Part shown: positions 15,315 to 23,550 of the stretch, piece after piece
Layout of the letters: each line of letters begins with the position of its first letter
Numbering within the stretch: the first letter of the stretch is position 1
From: Akkermansia sp.
GTDB taxonomy: Bacteria; Verrucomicrobiota; Verrucomicrobiia; Verrucomicrobiales; Akkermansiaceae
Direction of reading: 5' to 3'
DNA length: 64,000 bases
Assembly: GCA_017471985.1 (NCBI GenBank)
Contig: JAFURE010000103.1
Location: forward strand, 1-64,000
Translations under genes and position numbers: made by a program
Notes under the pieces: generated by a model
The model's input: the letters and a program-made list of their open reading frames with translations, nothing else
The model's database searches: none
What the model was told of the DNA's origin: nothing

Positions 15315-16010
15315 ATGAAAAAGACACTTTCGCTTCTTGCTGCCGCGGCTCTCGTGCTGAGTGCTGCCCCCGGCATGGCCGAGACGATAGAGCTACTGCC
15401 GAATTTTTCCTTCCAATCAGTAATAAAAGGTGCAACGATAGCTCCGGGTGCGACTCTCATCAATACCACTACCGGGGGCATGGTTATATACGATATCAAT
15501 ACTACTGATCTAAAGATTGAGCCCCCATTTAATACTTCTGACGGTACTGTATACTGGGGGGTTGAAATTTACGACCCCAAGAAGTCCGCGGTTGTTTCTC
15601 TGAAGGATGTTGCGGTAAGCGAGGGTGATGAAATTGTGCTTAATTTTACCACATGGTATAGCGGTGGCGGTGCCGGAATGGGCGGTCCTGTTGACAAGGA
15701 ATATTTTGTAATCATGTTCCGTTCTATGACTGGTGAAGGAGATAACTTTTCTACTTGGTATGATGAGGGTGGAAAAGATATTCCCATAACCGCCCGGTTT
15801 CTAAACGGTACGTATGAGGCTTATATCATCGACGAAACCTGTGATCAGGCAGATCCTGCATCGACATGGGGTGGGTTGGTGTTCTTCCGCGCGAATGACG
15901 TAGCTCCGAAGGTGCGTGATGCTGAGGTATTCCCTGTTCCGGAGCCCACCACGACCACACTGAGTCTGCTGGCTTTTGCCGGTTTGGTCATGCGTCGTCG
16001 TCGCAGATAA
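15315..16010 (+). CDS. Secreted protein with PEP-CTERM-like sorting tail
   Basis: A 231-residue exported protein. It has a signal peptide (MKKTLSLLAAAALVLSAAPG to MAE), a beta-rich body and the C-terminal tail VPEPTTTTLSLLAFAGL followed by VMRRRRR. That tail is a PEP motif, a hydrophobic helix and an arginine run, the form typical of Akkermansia and relatives. PEP-CTERM tails are processed by exosortases in other phyla; no exosortase gene is in this window. An upstream in-frame GTG/ATG extension to 15222 exists but would place the signal peptide internally, so 15315 is used. The body (Gly/Thr-rich, with WGVEIYDPK and RANDV) could be a lectin- or sandwich-like domain; no family is recognised. 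It has its own promoter and terminator. Confidence 0.85.
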   Translation: MKKTLSLLAAAALVLSAAPGMAETIELLPNFSFQSVIKGATIAPGATLINTTTGGMVIYDINTTDLKIEPPFNTSDGTVYWGVEIYDPKKSAVVSLKDVAVSEGDEIVLNFTTWYSGGGAGMGGPVDKEYFVIMFRSMTGEGDNFSTWYDEGGKDIPITARFLNGTYEAYIIDETCDQADPASTWGGLVFFRANDVAPKVRDAEVFPVPEPTTTTLSLLAFAGLVMRRRRR

Positions 16011-16030
16011 ACTCTGCCATTAAGATAATA

Positions 16031-16072
16031 CAAAGCCGATGTTCCGTAAAGAACATCGGCTTTGATTTTTTT
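16031..16072 (+). terminator. Terminator after the PEP-tail gene
   Basis: CAAAGCCGATGTTC (16031-16044) pairs perfectly with GAACATCGGCTTTG (16051-16064), 6-base loop, then a T-run. It converges on the transglutaminase operon. Confidence 0.9.
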
Positions 16073-16099
16073 AAGGAGAGGGAGCGTGGTAAATGTCCG

Positions 16100-17467
16100 T
16101 CAGAACCAGCTTTCTACTTCCTCTGTGGCGGAGTTCCACCATTCAGTAGCTTGCTGTTCCGCGGATTGCAGCGCTTTGTCGGCGGCTTCCTCAAGCTGTT
16201 GGCTTGTTTCCCGGAGTTGGCGGGTAGCCTCCTGCCACAGGTGGTCGAGCTCCTGCTCAATGGGTGAGAGGTCGATGTCGTCTGTCCAGTCAGTGAGCCC
16301 ACCGTTTTCGACCCAGTCGCGGGCCTTCTCCACAGCGGCACGAGTGACCTGCAGAACCTCCTCGGTTGCGCGGGTGGGAGTGCCGGAGTGGTTGAACGTC
16401 AGCCGGACCACCCCGCCACCGCTCTGGGGACCGCTCCAAGATTTTACAGCAGCGAGAGCGGGTATGTGGGGGATATTCTGCAACAGGCTGCGCTCAAAGG
16501 CCGACTTGTCGCCGTAGGCCGTAAGGTAGGCCTCGTACTCTGTGGCCCCGCTGTCGATGGCGGCTGCGACAGCTTGCCAGAATTGGCCGTAGTTGGTGAA
16601 ATAGGCCTTATTGGTGCGGAAGTAGAGGGCATCCTTCACCGCCGAGACGGGGATAGAGTCCCGCTGCCAGCTGTGATCCCCGGCTATCTGAGCATCTGTC
16701 ACCAGAAAGTAATGGTGCGAGAGCACATTTCGATTGCTGCCGATGATGGTAGGGTCATCCCATGTGGCATCGACGTGGTACCACTCGCCGTCAACCTGCA
16801 CGAGGTTCCAGGCGTGTGGTTCATCCGTATGCCCGGCAACGATGAGGCAGGGTATGCCGGCCATGCGCAGCATGAGCCAGAGGGTACGGCTGTAGGCCTC
16901 GCACACGCCGCGATTGTGGAGCAGCATGGTGGTGCAATTGCCACCGGAGGGCAGGTCGTAAGTGGCGCGGTTCACCAGGTCATCGTGCAGGGCACGCACT
17001 TTCTCGAGAGTGGACATCTGCGGTGTGATGAGTTCCTGCATGCGCTGGCGGGCTACAGCCAGAGCCTGTTGCTGCTCCGTGGTCAGGTGGGCTCGCAGGG
17101 TGGGGTTGCGATGAGCGGCCAGCATGAGCGCGTTGTCCTTGTAGGTGAAGGTGAAGACGACCGAGGAGTCCGGGTGAGTGGTGATGGTGACGGAGTCTGC
17201 GTAATTGAACCAGAGCGAGCGCTGCAGGGTTTCTTTTTCTTTGCCCTTGAGGTTGCCGACAAAAAGGCAGTTGGTGCTCGACTTGCCGCTCAGAGCGAGT
17301 GATTCGATGTGGTTGTTGAACTCGGCCAGGCTGCGAATGATGACCATATCGCGCTTGAGTTGCAGGTAATCCTGCACCTGAGCCTGCGGTGCCTGAGCTG
17401 CAGCGGGCGGGGTACACAGTGCGAGTGTTGCTGCCGTCAGTTTGATGATGGGTAGAGGGAGATTCAT
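16100..17467 (-). CDS. Exported transglutaminase-like protein
   Basis: A 455-residue secreted protein with a signal peptide (about 1-25, ending PPAAAQA). The transglutaminase-like catalytic triad is readable: Cys in NRGVCEAYSRTLW, His in TDEPHAWNLVQV and Asp in YHVDATWDDPT. In this superfamily the fold serves peptidases or peptide-crosslinking enzymes acting on proteins or cell-wall peptides. The C-terminal ~60 residues form a long charged helix with repeated ELxxLW/EEAADKAL patterns and tryptophans (TEWWNSATEEVESWF), an amphipathic tail that could bind membrane or a partner. It begins 6 bp after the histidine kinase gene ends, so it is in the same operon and probably an output or sensor partner of that two-component system. 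Confidence 0.8.
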   Translation of the reverse strand: MNLPLPIIKLTAATLALCTPPAAAQAPQAQVQDYLQLKRDMVIIRSLAEFNNHIESLALSGKSSTNCLFVGNLKGKEKETLQRSLWFNYADSVTITTHPDSSVVFTFTYKDNALMLAAHRNPTLRAHLTTEQQQALAVARQRMQELITPQMSTLEKVRALHDDLVNRATYDLPSGGNCTTMLLHNRGVCEAYSRTLWLMLRMAGIPCLIVAGHTDEPHAWNLVQVDGEWYHVDATWDDPTIIGSNRNVLSHHYFLVTDAQIAGDHSWQRDSIPVSAVKDALYFRTNKAYFTNYGQFWQAVAAAIDSGATEYEAYLTAYGDKSAFERSLLQNIPHIPALAAVKSWSGPQSGGGVVRLTFNHSGTPTRATEEVLQVTRAAVEKARDWVENGGLTDWTDDIDLSPIEQELDHLWQEATRQLRETSQQLEEAADKALQSAEQQATEWWNSATEEVESWF

Positions 17468-17473
17468 ACGGAT

Positions 17474-19039
17474 TTATTCGCCCAGTGGGAGAGTCAGAAG
17501 GAAAGTCGTGCCGGCGGCATCGCTCTTGTCGAGTACGAGGTCACCCCCGATGGAACGAGCCAAGTCGCGGGAGAGCGCCAAGCCCAGGCCTACGCCGGGT
17601 TTGCGACCGCTCTCGGATTTGGCGGAACGGGAGAAGGCGCGGAAGAGGCCTTTCTGCAGCTCGGCGGGAATTCCCGGCCCATTGTCAGCAAAGCGAATGG
17701 CCAGTGTGCGGTGGGACTGGAGCACGTTGATGCTGACGGTGGGATGCTTGGCCTCGGCGTATTTGATGGCATTGTCGGCCAGATTGATGAGCACCTGCTC
17801 CACCGAGAGCAAATCCGTGCGCATGGTGATGAGCGTGGTGCGCGGGTCGAGGGTGTAATGGCACTCCACACCGGCCTTGGCCAGACGTTCCCTGACCTTG
17901 GCGAAGAGCTCGGGCAGTAGTTTGCTGCAGGTGCCTACATCCTGCCTGCCGCGTACCTTGCCGCGGGTGAGTTTGGCAAATGAGAGCACATTCTCGACCA
18001 GGTGACCGAGTCGGCGGCTCTCATTGTAGAGCGTATCGTGGTATTCTGCGACCTTTTCGGGCGGCAGGTTACCGTTCCTGAGCATTTCGGTATAGAGGTT
18101 GAAGCTGGTGAGCGGTGTGCGCAGTTCGTGGGTGACGGCCGAGACAAAGTCGCTGCGGCGGCGCTCCAGGCGGGCGTAGAATGCCAGAAGGCCGAAGAGA
18201 ATGACGATGGAAAGAATGGAGATGAGCCAGGCACTGGCAACCGTGCCTCGCAGCGCTTGCTCACGCAGACCGCTGTCGGGCAGGGTTATCTTGTTGCCGG
18301 GTTTCAGGATGAGGGGCAGGGGGGAGAGATTGCTGACTTCGCCGCGCTGAATCAGGCGGATTTCGGGTTGCTCCAACCCGGGCTCAACCAAGGGCAGCAG
18401 GTGTGCGGCCAGTTTGGGAACGTCTATCACAAAACCGTCGGCTCCATTGCCGTGGGTGGTGGGGAAACTGCGCTGGCAGACCAGCAGTCCCTCGTAGAAC
18501 CAGGAGAAGAAGGGTCCGGGGGTGCCGGTGAGCTTGAGCGGTTGCTCTTCATTCGGGTCGGTGACCTGGTACACGCCGAAGACCGGCAGGTGAACGTCCG
18601 GGTCGAACTTCACCGCCTTGTCGGGGTTGAACACCGGGGCGTTGGGGTTATCGGCCTTGCGGCGAATGGCGTCGATAATCATAGAGTTGTTCTCGAGCCA
18701 TTGCTTGATAGCCTCATCACCGAGCGGGCATTGCAACCCGCGGGATGTGAGCATGAAGAAACCGTTGTTGAAGTCTGCCTTGCCCTCTTCGGGCATGTGG
18801 TAGTACATGAGCCCGATAGGCGGTTTTTTGCCCAGTTTGTTGCGCTCGGCATTGAGCAGTCGGCTCAGCTCCGCCTGCACGCGCGGCAGGGAGAGCTCGA
18901 GCAGGCGATTGGCCTGGGTCTGTCGGTCAATCTGCAGCAGCCGCTCCTCGAGGGTGGCGGCCTCGTGCGCCTGCCACAGGGCGGCTCCTATGACCAGGAG
19001 TGAAAAAAATGCCAGAATAATGGTGAGTTTCTTTTTCAT
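17474..19039 (-). CDS. Membrane sensor histidine kinase
   Basis: A 521-residue two-component sensor. An N-terminal membrane helix (about 4-24) and a second (about 265-287) enclose a ~240-residue periplasmic sensor region with no family I recognise. The kinase core follows directly, with little room for a HAMP domain: H-box SAVTHELRTPLTSFN (phospho-His), N-box NLADNAIKYA, G1 FADNGPGIP, G2 GVGLGLAL. The start at 19039 gives an ATGA overlap with the response regulator stop; the ATG at 19054 would add five residues. It should phosphorylate the regulator encoded upstream. It is followed by the transglutaminase-like gene in one transcript. Confidence 0.9.
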   Translation of the reverse strand: MKKKLTIILAFFSLLVIGAALWQAHEAATLEERLLQIDRQTQANRLLELSLPRVQAELSRLLNAERNKLGKKPPIGLMYYHMPEEGKADFNNGFFMLTSRGLQCPLGDEAIKQWLENNSMIIDAIRRKADNPNAPVFNPDKAVKFDPDVHLPVFGVYQVTDPNEEQPLKLTGTPGPFFSWFYEGLLVCQRSFPTTHGNGADGFVIDVPKLAAHLLPLVEPGLEQPEIRLIQRGEVSNLSPLPLILKPGNKITLPDSGLREQALRGTVASAWLISILSIVILFGLLAFYARLERRRSDFVSAVTHELRTPLTSFNLYTEMLRNGNLPPEKVAEYHDTLYNESRRLGHLVENVLSFAKLTRGKVRGRQDVGTCSKLLPELFAKVRERLAKAGVECHYTLDPRTTLITMRTDLLSVEQVLINLADNAIKYAEAKHPTVSINVLQSHRTLAIRFADNGPGIPAELQKGLFRAFSRSAKSESGRKPGVGLGLALSRDLARSIGGDLVLDKSDAAGTTFLLTLPLGE

Positions 19040-19731
19040 GCGTGTTCGTTCCACTTGTAGCCCCGCCCGCGTACGTTCTCAAAGCAGGCTGCGGCGGCAG
19101 GGCCGATTTTCTCTCTTAATCTTGTAAGGGTGACAGGTACGGTACGGGTTTTGCCCGGGTCGGCGCTGATACCCCATACGCGCAGCAGCAATTCCTCCTG
19201 CGGGATGACGCGGTTGGGGTGGCTGAGGAAGTAGCGGAAGAGGTCGAACTCTTTCTCGCTCAGGGGGATTGGTGTGCCGTCCGTTTGGGTGGTGCTGCGG
19301 GTGGTGGGATTGAGCTGCCCGCCGGGGAAGTTCAGTGTGGCGCCGGCGGCTCGTTGCCTGCCCGGGGCGCGGCGTAGTACGGCGGCGATGCGAGCCAGTA
19401 GTTCGGCAATGCTGAAGGGCTTGACCACGTAGTCATCTGCCCCGAGTTCCAGTCCTTTTACACGCTCACGCTCTTCGCCGTGAGCCGTGAGAATGATGCT
19501 GGGAATGCCGGGGCACTCCTTGCTCATGATTTTGAGCAGTTGAAATCCGGTGAGCTGGGGCATGTTGACATCCAGCAGTGCCAGATCTACCTCGCGGGTG
19601 AGCAGCAGCTCTAGCGCACGGCGTCCGTCCTCTGCCGCGAGCACGGTATAACCGGCACCGGTCAGGGTGTCGGTCAGGGCCTGGCGTATGGGCGCGTCGT
19701 CTTCCGCCACGAGTATGCACCTCTCGTTCAT
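19036..19731 (-). CDS. OmpR-family response regulator
   Basis: A 231-residue DNA-binding regulator. The receiver domain (1-120) has the acidic pair in VAEDDAP, phospho-acceptor Asp in LALLDVNMPQ, Thr in IILTAHGEE and Lys in YVVKPFSIAELL. A Gln/Thr-rich linker is followed by a winged-helix C-terminal domain with LSEKEFDLFRYFLSHPNRVI, a VPVTLTRLREKIG recognition helix and NVRGRGYKW at the hairpin. It is the first gene of the regulator-kinase-transglutaminase operon. An imperfect dyad, GTTACAC-gatt-GTGACAC near 19785-19803, lies about 60 bp upstream and could be an autoregulatory site. Confidence 0.9.
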   Translation of the reverse strand: MNERCILVAEDDAPIRQALTDTLTGAGYTVLAAEDGRRALELLLTREVDLALLDVNMPQLTGFQLLKIMSKECPGIPSIILTAHGEERERVKGLELGADDYVVKPFSIAELLARIAAVLRRAPGRQRAAGATLNFPGGQLNPTTRSTTQTDGTPIPLSEKEFDLFRYFLSHPNRVIPQEELLLRVWGISADPGKTRTVPVTLTRLREKIGPAAAACFENVRGRGYKWNEHA

Positions 19732-19894
19732 AGCAGAATCTTATCACAGTGCTTGCCGAAGTAGCAAGGAAAATGCCCGACTGTTACACGATTGTGACAC
19801 AAATGGCGATAAAATTGACTCGCCAGGCATGCGCGAACGTGCTAGACTTTCCGTATCGGCTGACAGATCGTAGCGGCGGGCCTGATAAATCTAT

Positions 19895-20170
19895 ATGACG
19901 GATGATGAGAAAGTAACGCGACTGGTGGTGATGCCGTGCCCGCCCGATGTGGCCGAGGAGGTACGGATACTCAGTGAATTCAACGCTGTTGACAAGACCG
20001 AGTTTGTGCTCACTGCCGTTGAACTGTACATGGACTATCTGTGCCGGCTGTTCCCTGAGCTGGCTGCACTGCCGCCGGCACCGCTGCGAACCCGCACCAG
20101 ACGCCGTAGCACATACGCGGTTGATGATGAGGACGAACCCGTGCTGATGGCTGCCGAAAATGAGGAATGA
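19895..20170 (+). CDS. Small ribbon-helix-helix-like protein
   Basis: A 91-residue protein. Residues ~6-50 fit a ribbon-helix-helix plan: a strand VTRLVVMP, helix A (PPDVAEEVRILSEF), a turn with DKTEF, and helix B (VLTAVELYMDYLCRLF). The rest is a disordered Arg/Thr then acidic tail. If so it would bind DNA as a dimer or act like an antitoxin; this is a reading of secondary structure only. It overlaps the start of the SprT-like gene by 11 bases, so the two are translated together. The pair is divergent from the response regulator operon. Confidence 0.5.
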   Translation: MTDDEKVTRLVVMPCPPDVAEEVRILSEFNAVDKTEFVLTAVELYMDYLCRLFPELAALPPAPLRTRTRRRSTYAVDDEDEPVLMAAENEE

Positions 20171-20714
20171 ACCCTACACACTGCCGCCTGCCGGGGAGTG
20201 GACTCAACCGGCGGATGTGGCCGCCTGGGCGGAGTTGTGTCTGGCCGCACTGGACTTGACCGGATGGAGTTTCGGTTGGGACAGGGCAGTGCGCAGGCTG
20301 GGCTGCTGCTGTTACGGCAAACGGCGTATCACGCTTTCGCGGCACTACGTGGCTACCTATCTGGAGAAAGACGCCGCAATGGTGCGCCGTACGGTGCTGC
20401 ACGAGTTGGCGCATGCTCTGGCGATGGTGCAGCACCGCGAGCGAGGGCATGGCCGGGTGTGGCGTCACTATTGCAACCTGCTGGGGATTGCGGGTGAGAA
20501 GGCCAGCTGCAAGTGCGATGACTTTGCCCCGCCGGGTCACAAGCGGCGCCCCGTTTGTTATGAACTCTGCCACCGGGATACGGGGGAGGTGTTCCGCCAA
20601 TACCGTGGCAAGCCTCGACTGACAACCGGACGACTGGCCCACGTGTACATAGTGGGCCGACGCGAGGAAACGCTGGGCAAACTGATGCTGCGCCGAGTGA
20701 GCTCGCAGAGCTGA
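20160..20714 (+). CDS. SprT-like zinc metalloprotease domain protein
   Basis: A 184-residue protein with the SprT/Spartan-like active site HELAHALAMV near residue 81, followed by GHGRVWRHYC, which supplies the third zinc ligand. The N-terminal part has the usual AWAELCLAALDLTGWSFGWD segment and RRLGCCCYGKRRITLSRHYV strand. The C-terminal part has Cys/His residues (KCDDFAPPGH, CYELCH) that may form a small zinc site. SprT relatives in eukaryotes cut DNA-protein crosslinks; bacterial substrates are unknown. The coupling to a possible DNA-binding protein just upstream is suggestive but unproven. Confidence 0.75.
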   Translation: MRNEPYTLPPAGEWTQPADVAAWAELCLAALDLTGWSFGWDRAVRRLGCCCYGKRRITLSRHYVATYLEKDAAMVRRTVLHELAHALAMVQHRERGHGRVWRHYCNLLGIAGEKASCKCDDFAPPGHKRRPVCYELCHRDTGEVFRQYRGKPRLTTGRLAHVYIVGRREETLGKLMLRRVSSQS

Positions 20715-20720
20715 GCCGGC

Positions 20721-21506
20721 TCAGGCGTGGTGATTAACGGCCCAGAGTTCGCCGAGCTTGTGCGAGGTGGCAATGGCCTTGGCAATGTACTGCAGCGAGA
20801 GCTCCACTGCCGGTACCAGTTCATGCCCCATGGCAAGATGGGCAGCTACGGCACTGGAGAGGGTGCAACCGGTGCCGTGGGTGGAGATGCCCATGGTGCG
20901 GGGATGCGACCAGCGGTGGGCGGTTCCGTCTTTCATGACAAGAATGTCGGTGCAGGTGTCGCCGCCCAGATGACCACCCTTGGCCAGAACGGCGCAGTTG
21001 TAGCGGCGGGTCAGTACAACCGCGGCCTGTTGCAGGTCATCTGCCGTGCGAATGGCATCCATCGTGCCGAGCAGACGCTGCAGTTCATCCAGATTGGGGG
21101 TGAGCAGGGTGGTGCGGGGCATGAGGCTCTGCTCGTACACACTGATGGCAGCCTGCAGAATGAGCGGTTCGCCGGCTGTGGCAATCATGACGGGGTCCAC
21201 CACGATGGGGCCGTTGAAGTCCTGCAGTTCAGCAGTGACAGCCCTCACGATTTCAGGGCTGTAGAGCATGCCGGTCTTAATGGCCGCCACGGGGAAGTGC
21301 TGCAGGCAGATGCGCACCTGAGCTGCCACGAACTGCGGCTCCATGGCAACGATGCCCTCAACCTTGCCCGGAACTTCGCTCACCACACAGGTGACGGCGG
21401 TGAGCGGGTAACAACCCAGCGCAAAACCGGCCTTCAGGTCGGCCTGTATGCCGGCACCGGCTGAGCAGTCGGAACCGGCTATGCTGAGGTAAACCGGAGC
21501 ACTCAT
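20721..21506 (-). CDS. thiD: Hydroxymethylpyrimidine (phosphate) kinase
   Basis: A 261-residue ribokinase-fold enzyme that phosphorylates HMP and HMP-phosphate in thiamine synthesis. Characteristic segments: IAGSDCSAGAGIQADLK at the N terminus, AIKTGMLYSPEIV, VVDPVMIATAGEPL, LLTPNLDEL, and the GTGCTLSSAVAAHLA anion hole with catalytic Cys. Length is normal. The start overlaps the gatA stop by four bases, so it is the last gene of the gatC-gatA operon. Thiamine and aminoacylation genes are not usually linked, and no other thiamine gene or TPP riboswitch is seen here. Confidence 0.92.
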   Translation of the reverse strand: MSAPVYLSIAGSDCSAGAGIQADLKAGFALGCYPLTAVTCVVSEVPGKVEGIVAMEPQFVAAQVRICLQHFPVAAIKTGMLYSPEIVRAVTAELQDFNGPIVVDPVMIATAGEPLILQAAISVYEQSLMPRTTLLTPNLDELQRLLGTMDAIRTADDLQQAAVVLTRRYNCAVLAKGGHLGGDTCTDILVMKDGTAHRWSHPRTMGISTHGTGCTLSSAVAAHLAMGHELVPAVELSLQYIAKAIATSHKLGELWAVNHHA

Positions 21507-22912
21507 GACAGGGCCCCTTCCAGTGCCGAGGCTACGCGCAGCAAATCAACCTCGGCAAAGTGCCTGCCGAGCAGCTGCACACCGACGGGGCGGGCTCCCT
21601 CTGCCTGCGGGCAGGGAACGGAGATGCCGGGCAGACCTGCCAGATTGGCCGGAATGGTGTAGATGTCGGCCAGGTAAATCTGCAGCGGGGTCATGTCGGC
21701 GCCCTCCAGTGCCGGAGCCGGGGTGGGGGCAACAGGGCCGAGGATGAAGTCGACCTGCTCAAAGGCGGCGGCAAAGTCCTGAGCAACGAGGGCGCGAACC
21801 TTCTGGGCCTTGGCGTAGTAAGCATCGTAGAAACCGCTGGAGAGCACATAAGTGCCCAGGATGATGCGGCGCTTAACCTCCGGTCCGAAGCCCTCGGCGC
21901 GGGAGCGGCTGTACAGGTCATCGAGCCCGTTGGTGCCCTCGGCTCGGTGGCCGTAGCGAATGCCGTCGAATCGGCTGAGGTTGGAGGAAGCCTCGGCGCA
22001 TGCTATAATATAATAGGCAGCCACAACAGCCTCGGCATGCGGGAGCGAGATTTCCACAATCTCAGCACCCAGCTCGGTGAGTTTCTGCACGGCGGTCTGA
22101 AGAGCGGCTGTCACGGCGGGATCGTTGCCCTCAGAAAGGTATTCTTTCGGCAGGCCGATGCGGGCTCCCTTGATGCTCTGCCCCAGACCGGCGGTGAAGT
22201 CGGTGGTTGGCTCGGTGGAGGAGGTGGAGTCCTTCTCGTCGTGACCGCAGAGGGCATTGAGCAGCAGGGCGGCGTCCTCAACATTCTGTGTGAGCGGCCC
22301 AATCTGGTCGAGGGAGGAGGCAAAGGCTACAAGCCCATAGCGGGAAACTCGACCGTAGGTGGGTTTCATGCCCACGATACCGCAGTGTGAGGCGGGCTGG
22401 CGAATGGAGCCACCGGTATCTGACCCGAGGGCCGCAATGGCCATGCCACCTGCCACAGCGGCGGCAGAACCGCTGGAGGAACCGCCCGGTACGTGGCCGG
22501 GAGCGGCGGGGTTATCTGTAGCGCCATATGCGGAGTTCTTGCCGAATGAGCCCATGGCGAACTCATCCATATTCGCACGACCGAAGGGAATGGCACCGGC
22601 AGCACGCAGGCGGGTGATGGCCGTGGCATCGTACGGGGAGCGGAAGTTGTCCAGTATGCGCGAGGCACAGCGGGTGGGTGCCCCCTGTATGCAGATGTTG
22701 TCCTTGATAGCGATGGGAATACCACCGAGGGGAAGGCTGAGGTCGGCTTTGGCCGCTGCGGCGAGGGCGGACTCTTTGTCCCATGAGATGTAGGCGTTGA
22801 CTGCCGGGTTATGAGCCTCGATGGAGCGTGAGATTTCTTCGACCAGTTCGGTGGGGGTAATGGCGCCTGTGGTGAGCTGGTTGCGCCAGTAGGAAATGGA
22901 GCCGTTGAGCAT
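21503..22912 (-). CDS. gatA: Glutamyl-tRNA(Gln)/aspartyl-tRNA(Asn) amidotransferase subunit A
   Basis: A 469-residue amidase subunit that releases ammonia from glutamine to amidate misacylated Glu-tRNA(Gln) or Asp-tRNA(Asn). The Ser-cisSer-Lys triad is visible: Lys in GIPIAIKDNIC, and the Gly/Ser-rich core PGGSSSGSAAAVAGG with ALGSDTGGSIRQPA. The ends fit the family (SIEAHNPAVNAYISWD early; GLPGISVPCPQAEGARPVGV late). It follows gatC by 17 bp. gatB is not in the window. Its presence implies the indirect route to Gln-tRNA or Asn-tRNA. Confidence 0.96.
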   Translation of the reverse strand: MLNGSISYWRNQLTTGAITPTELVEEISRSIEAHNPAVNAYISWDKESALAAAAKADLSLPLGGIPIAIKDNICIQGAPTRCASRILDNFRSPYDATAITRLRAAGAIPFGRANMDEFAMGSFGKNSAYGATDNPAAPGHVPGGSSSGSAAAVAGGMAIAALGSDTGGSIRQPASHCGIVGMKPTYGRVSRYGLVAFASSLDQIGPLTQNVEDAALLLNALCGHDEKDSTSSTEPTTDFTAGLGQSIKGARIGLPKEYLSEGNDPAVTAALQTAVQKLTELGAEIVEISLPHAEAVVAAYYIIACAEASSNLSRFDGIRYGHRAEGTNGLDDLYSRSRAEGFGPEVKRRIILGTYVLSSGFYDAYYAKAQKVRALVAQDFAAAFEQVDFILGPVAPTPAPALEGADMTPLQIYLADIYTIPANLAGLPGISVPCPQAEGARPVGVQLLGRHFAEVDLLRVASALEGALS

Positions 22913-22929
22913 GGCGGGGAAGGGGGGGA

Positions 22930-23226
22930 TTAGTGGGCTGATTCTACAACTTTGGGCACGCGGAACTGACCATCTTCTGCAGCCGGGGCATTGGCAACAG
23001 CGGCCTCATTGCTCAGGCTGGTGCCGGGTACGTCCTCGCGCACGGCGTCGAACACGGGCAGGGGGTGGTACATGGGGGGCACGTCTGTGGTGTCCCACTG
23101 CTCAAGCTGGGCTACATAGCCAAGCACCTGATTGAGGTCGGCTGAGAAGCGCTCCGTCTCCTCGACGGTGAGATCGAGCTTGGCCAGTTTGGCAATGTAG
23201 GCAACATCGATTTGGGGCTGTTCCAT
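22930..23226 (-). CDS. gatC: Amidotransferase subunit C
   Basis: A 98-residue GatC that stabilises the GatA-GatB complex. Typical sequence: DVAYIAKLAKLDLTVEETER, then FSADLNQVLGYVAQLEQWDT and the extended VPPMYHPLPVFDAVREDVPG that wraps around GatA. Length is normal. It sits between two short coiled-coil membrane protein genes (upstream) and gatA (downstream), all within 20 bp of each other. Confidence 0.93.
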   Translation of the reverse strand: MEQPQIDVAYIAKLAKLDLTVEETERFSADLNQVLGYVAQLEQWDTTDVPPMYHPLPVFDAVREDVPGTSLSNEAAVANAPAAEDGQFRVPKVVESAH

Positions 23227-23234
23227 GGCAGAAA

Positions 23235-23543
23235 TTACTGATTAAGTACGTAAATGCAGATGTGATAGAGAACGATGATGGAGATGACAAGTCCAATCAA
23301 TAGCACGACGTTTTCACCCAATATATTTTGGGGCCTGGTGTTACCGGTGACTACATGGACTCGCTTTTGGATGCGACGCTTCTCAACAACATCCTCATTG
23401 GGGCCAAGTGTGTTGTTCGGTCGGGCCCAGGTGTCATCGTAGTAATCTTTTCGGCGGCGCAATTGCTGTTCCTGTTCGTACTGAGCCTGCTGTTTCATGT
23501 GCTCGAGTTCCTGTCGGCGGCGTCTGTTGTAATCACTTGCCAT
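23235..23543 (-). CDS. Small charged protein with C-terminal membrane helix
   Basis: A 102-residue protein. Residues ~1-35 are a highly charged, Gln-rich helix (RRRRQELEHMKQQAQYEQEQ) likely to form a coiled coil; the middle is Asn/Asp-rich and basic. Residues ~78-98 form a single membrane helix (NVVLLIGLVISIIVLYHI). It would be tail-anchored with the coiled coil in the cytosol. The next gene upstream, 7 bp away, encodes a second tail-anchored coiled-coil protein, so they may form a complex. No family recognised. Confidence 0.6.
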   Translation of the reverse strand: MASDYNRRRRQELEHMKQQAQYEQEQQLRRRKDYYDDTWARPNNTLGPNEDVVEKRRIQKRVHVVTGNTRPQNILGENVVLLIGLVISIIVLYHICIYVLNQ

Positions 23544-23550
23544 AAATCTG

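Noticed and set aside
19785-19803. GTTACAC-gatt-GTGACAC as a firm response-regulator site
   Set aside because: The dyad is imperfect and single, so it is only mentioned with the regulator gene.
20721-22912. A TPP riboswitch controlling thiD
   Set aside because: thiD starts inside the gatA stop codon, leaving no leader for a riboswitch, and none is evident before the operon.
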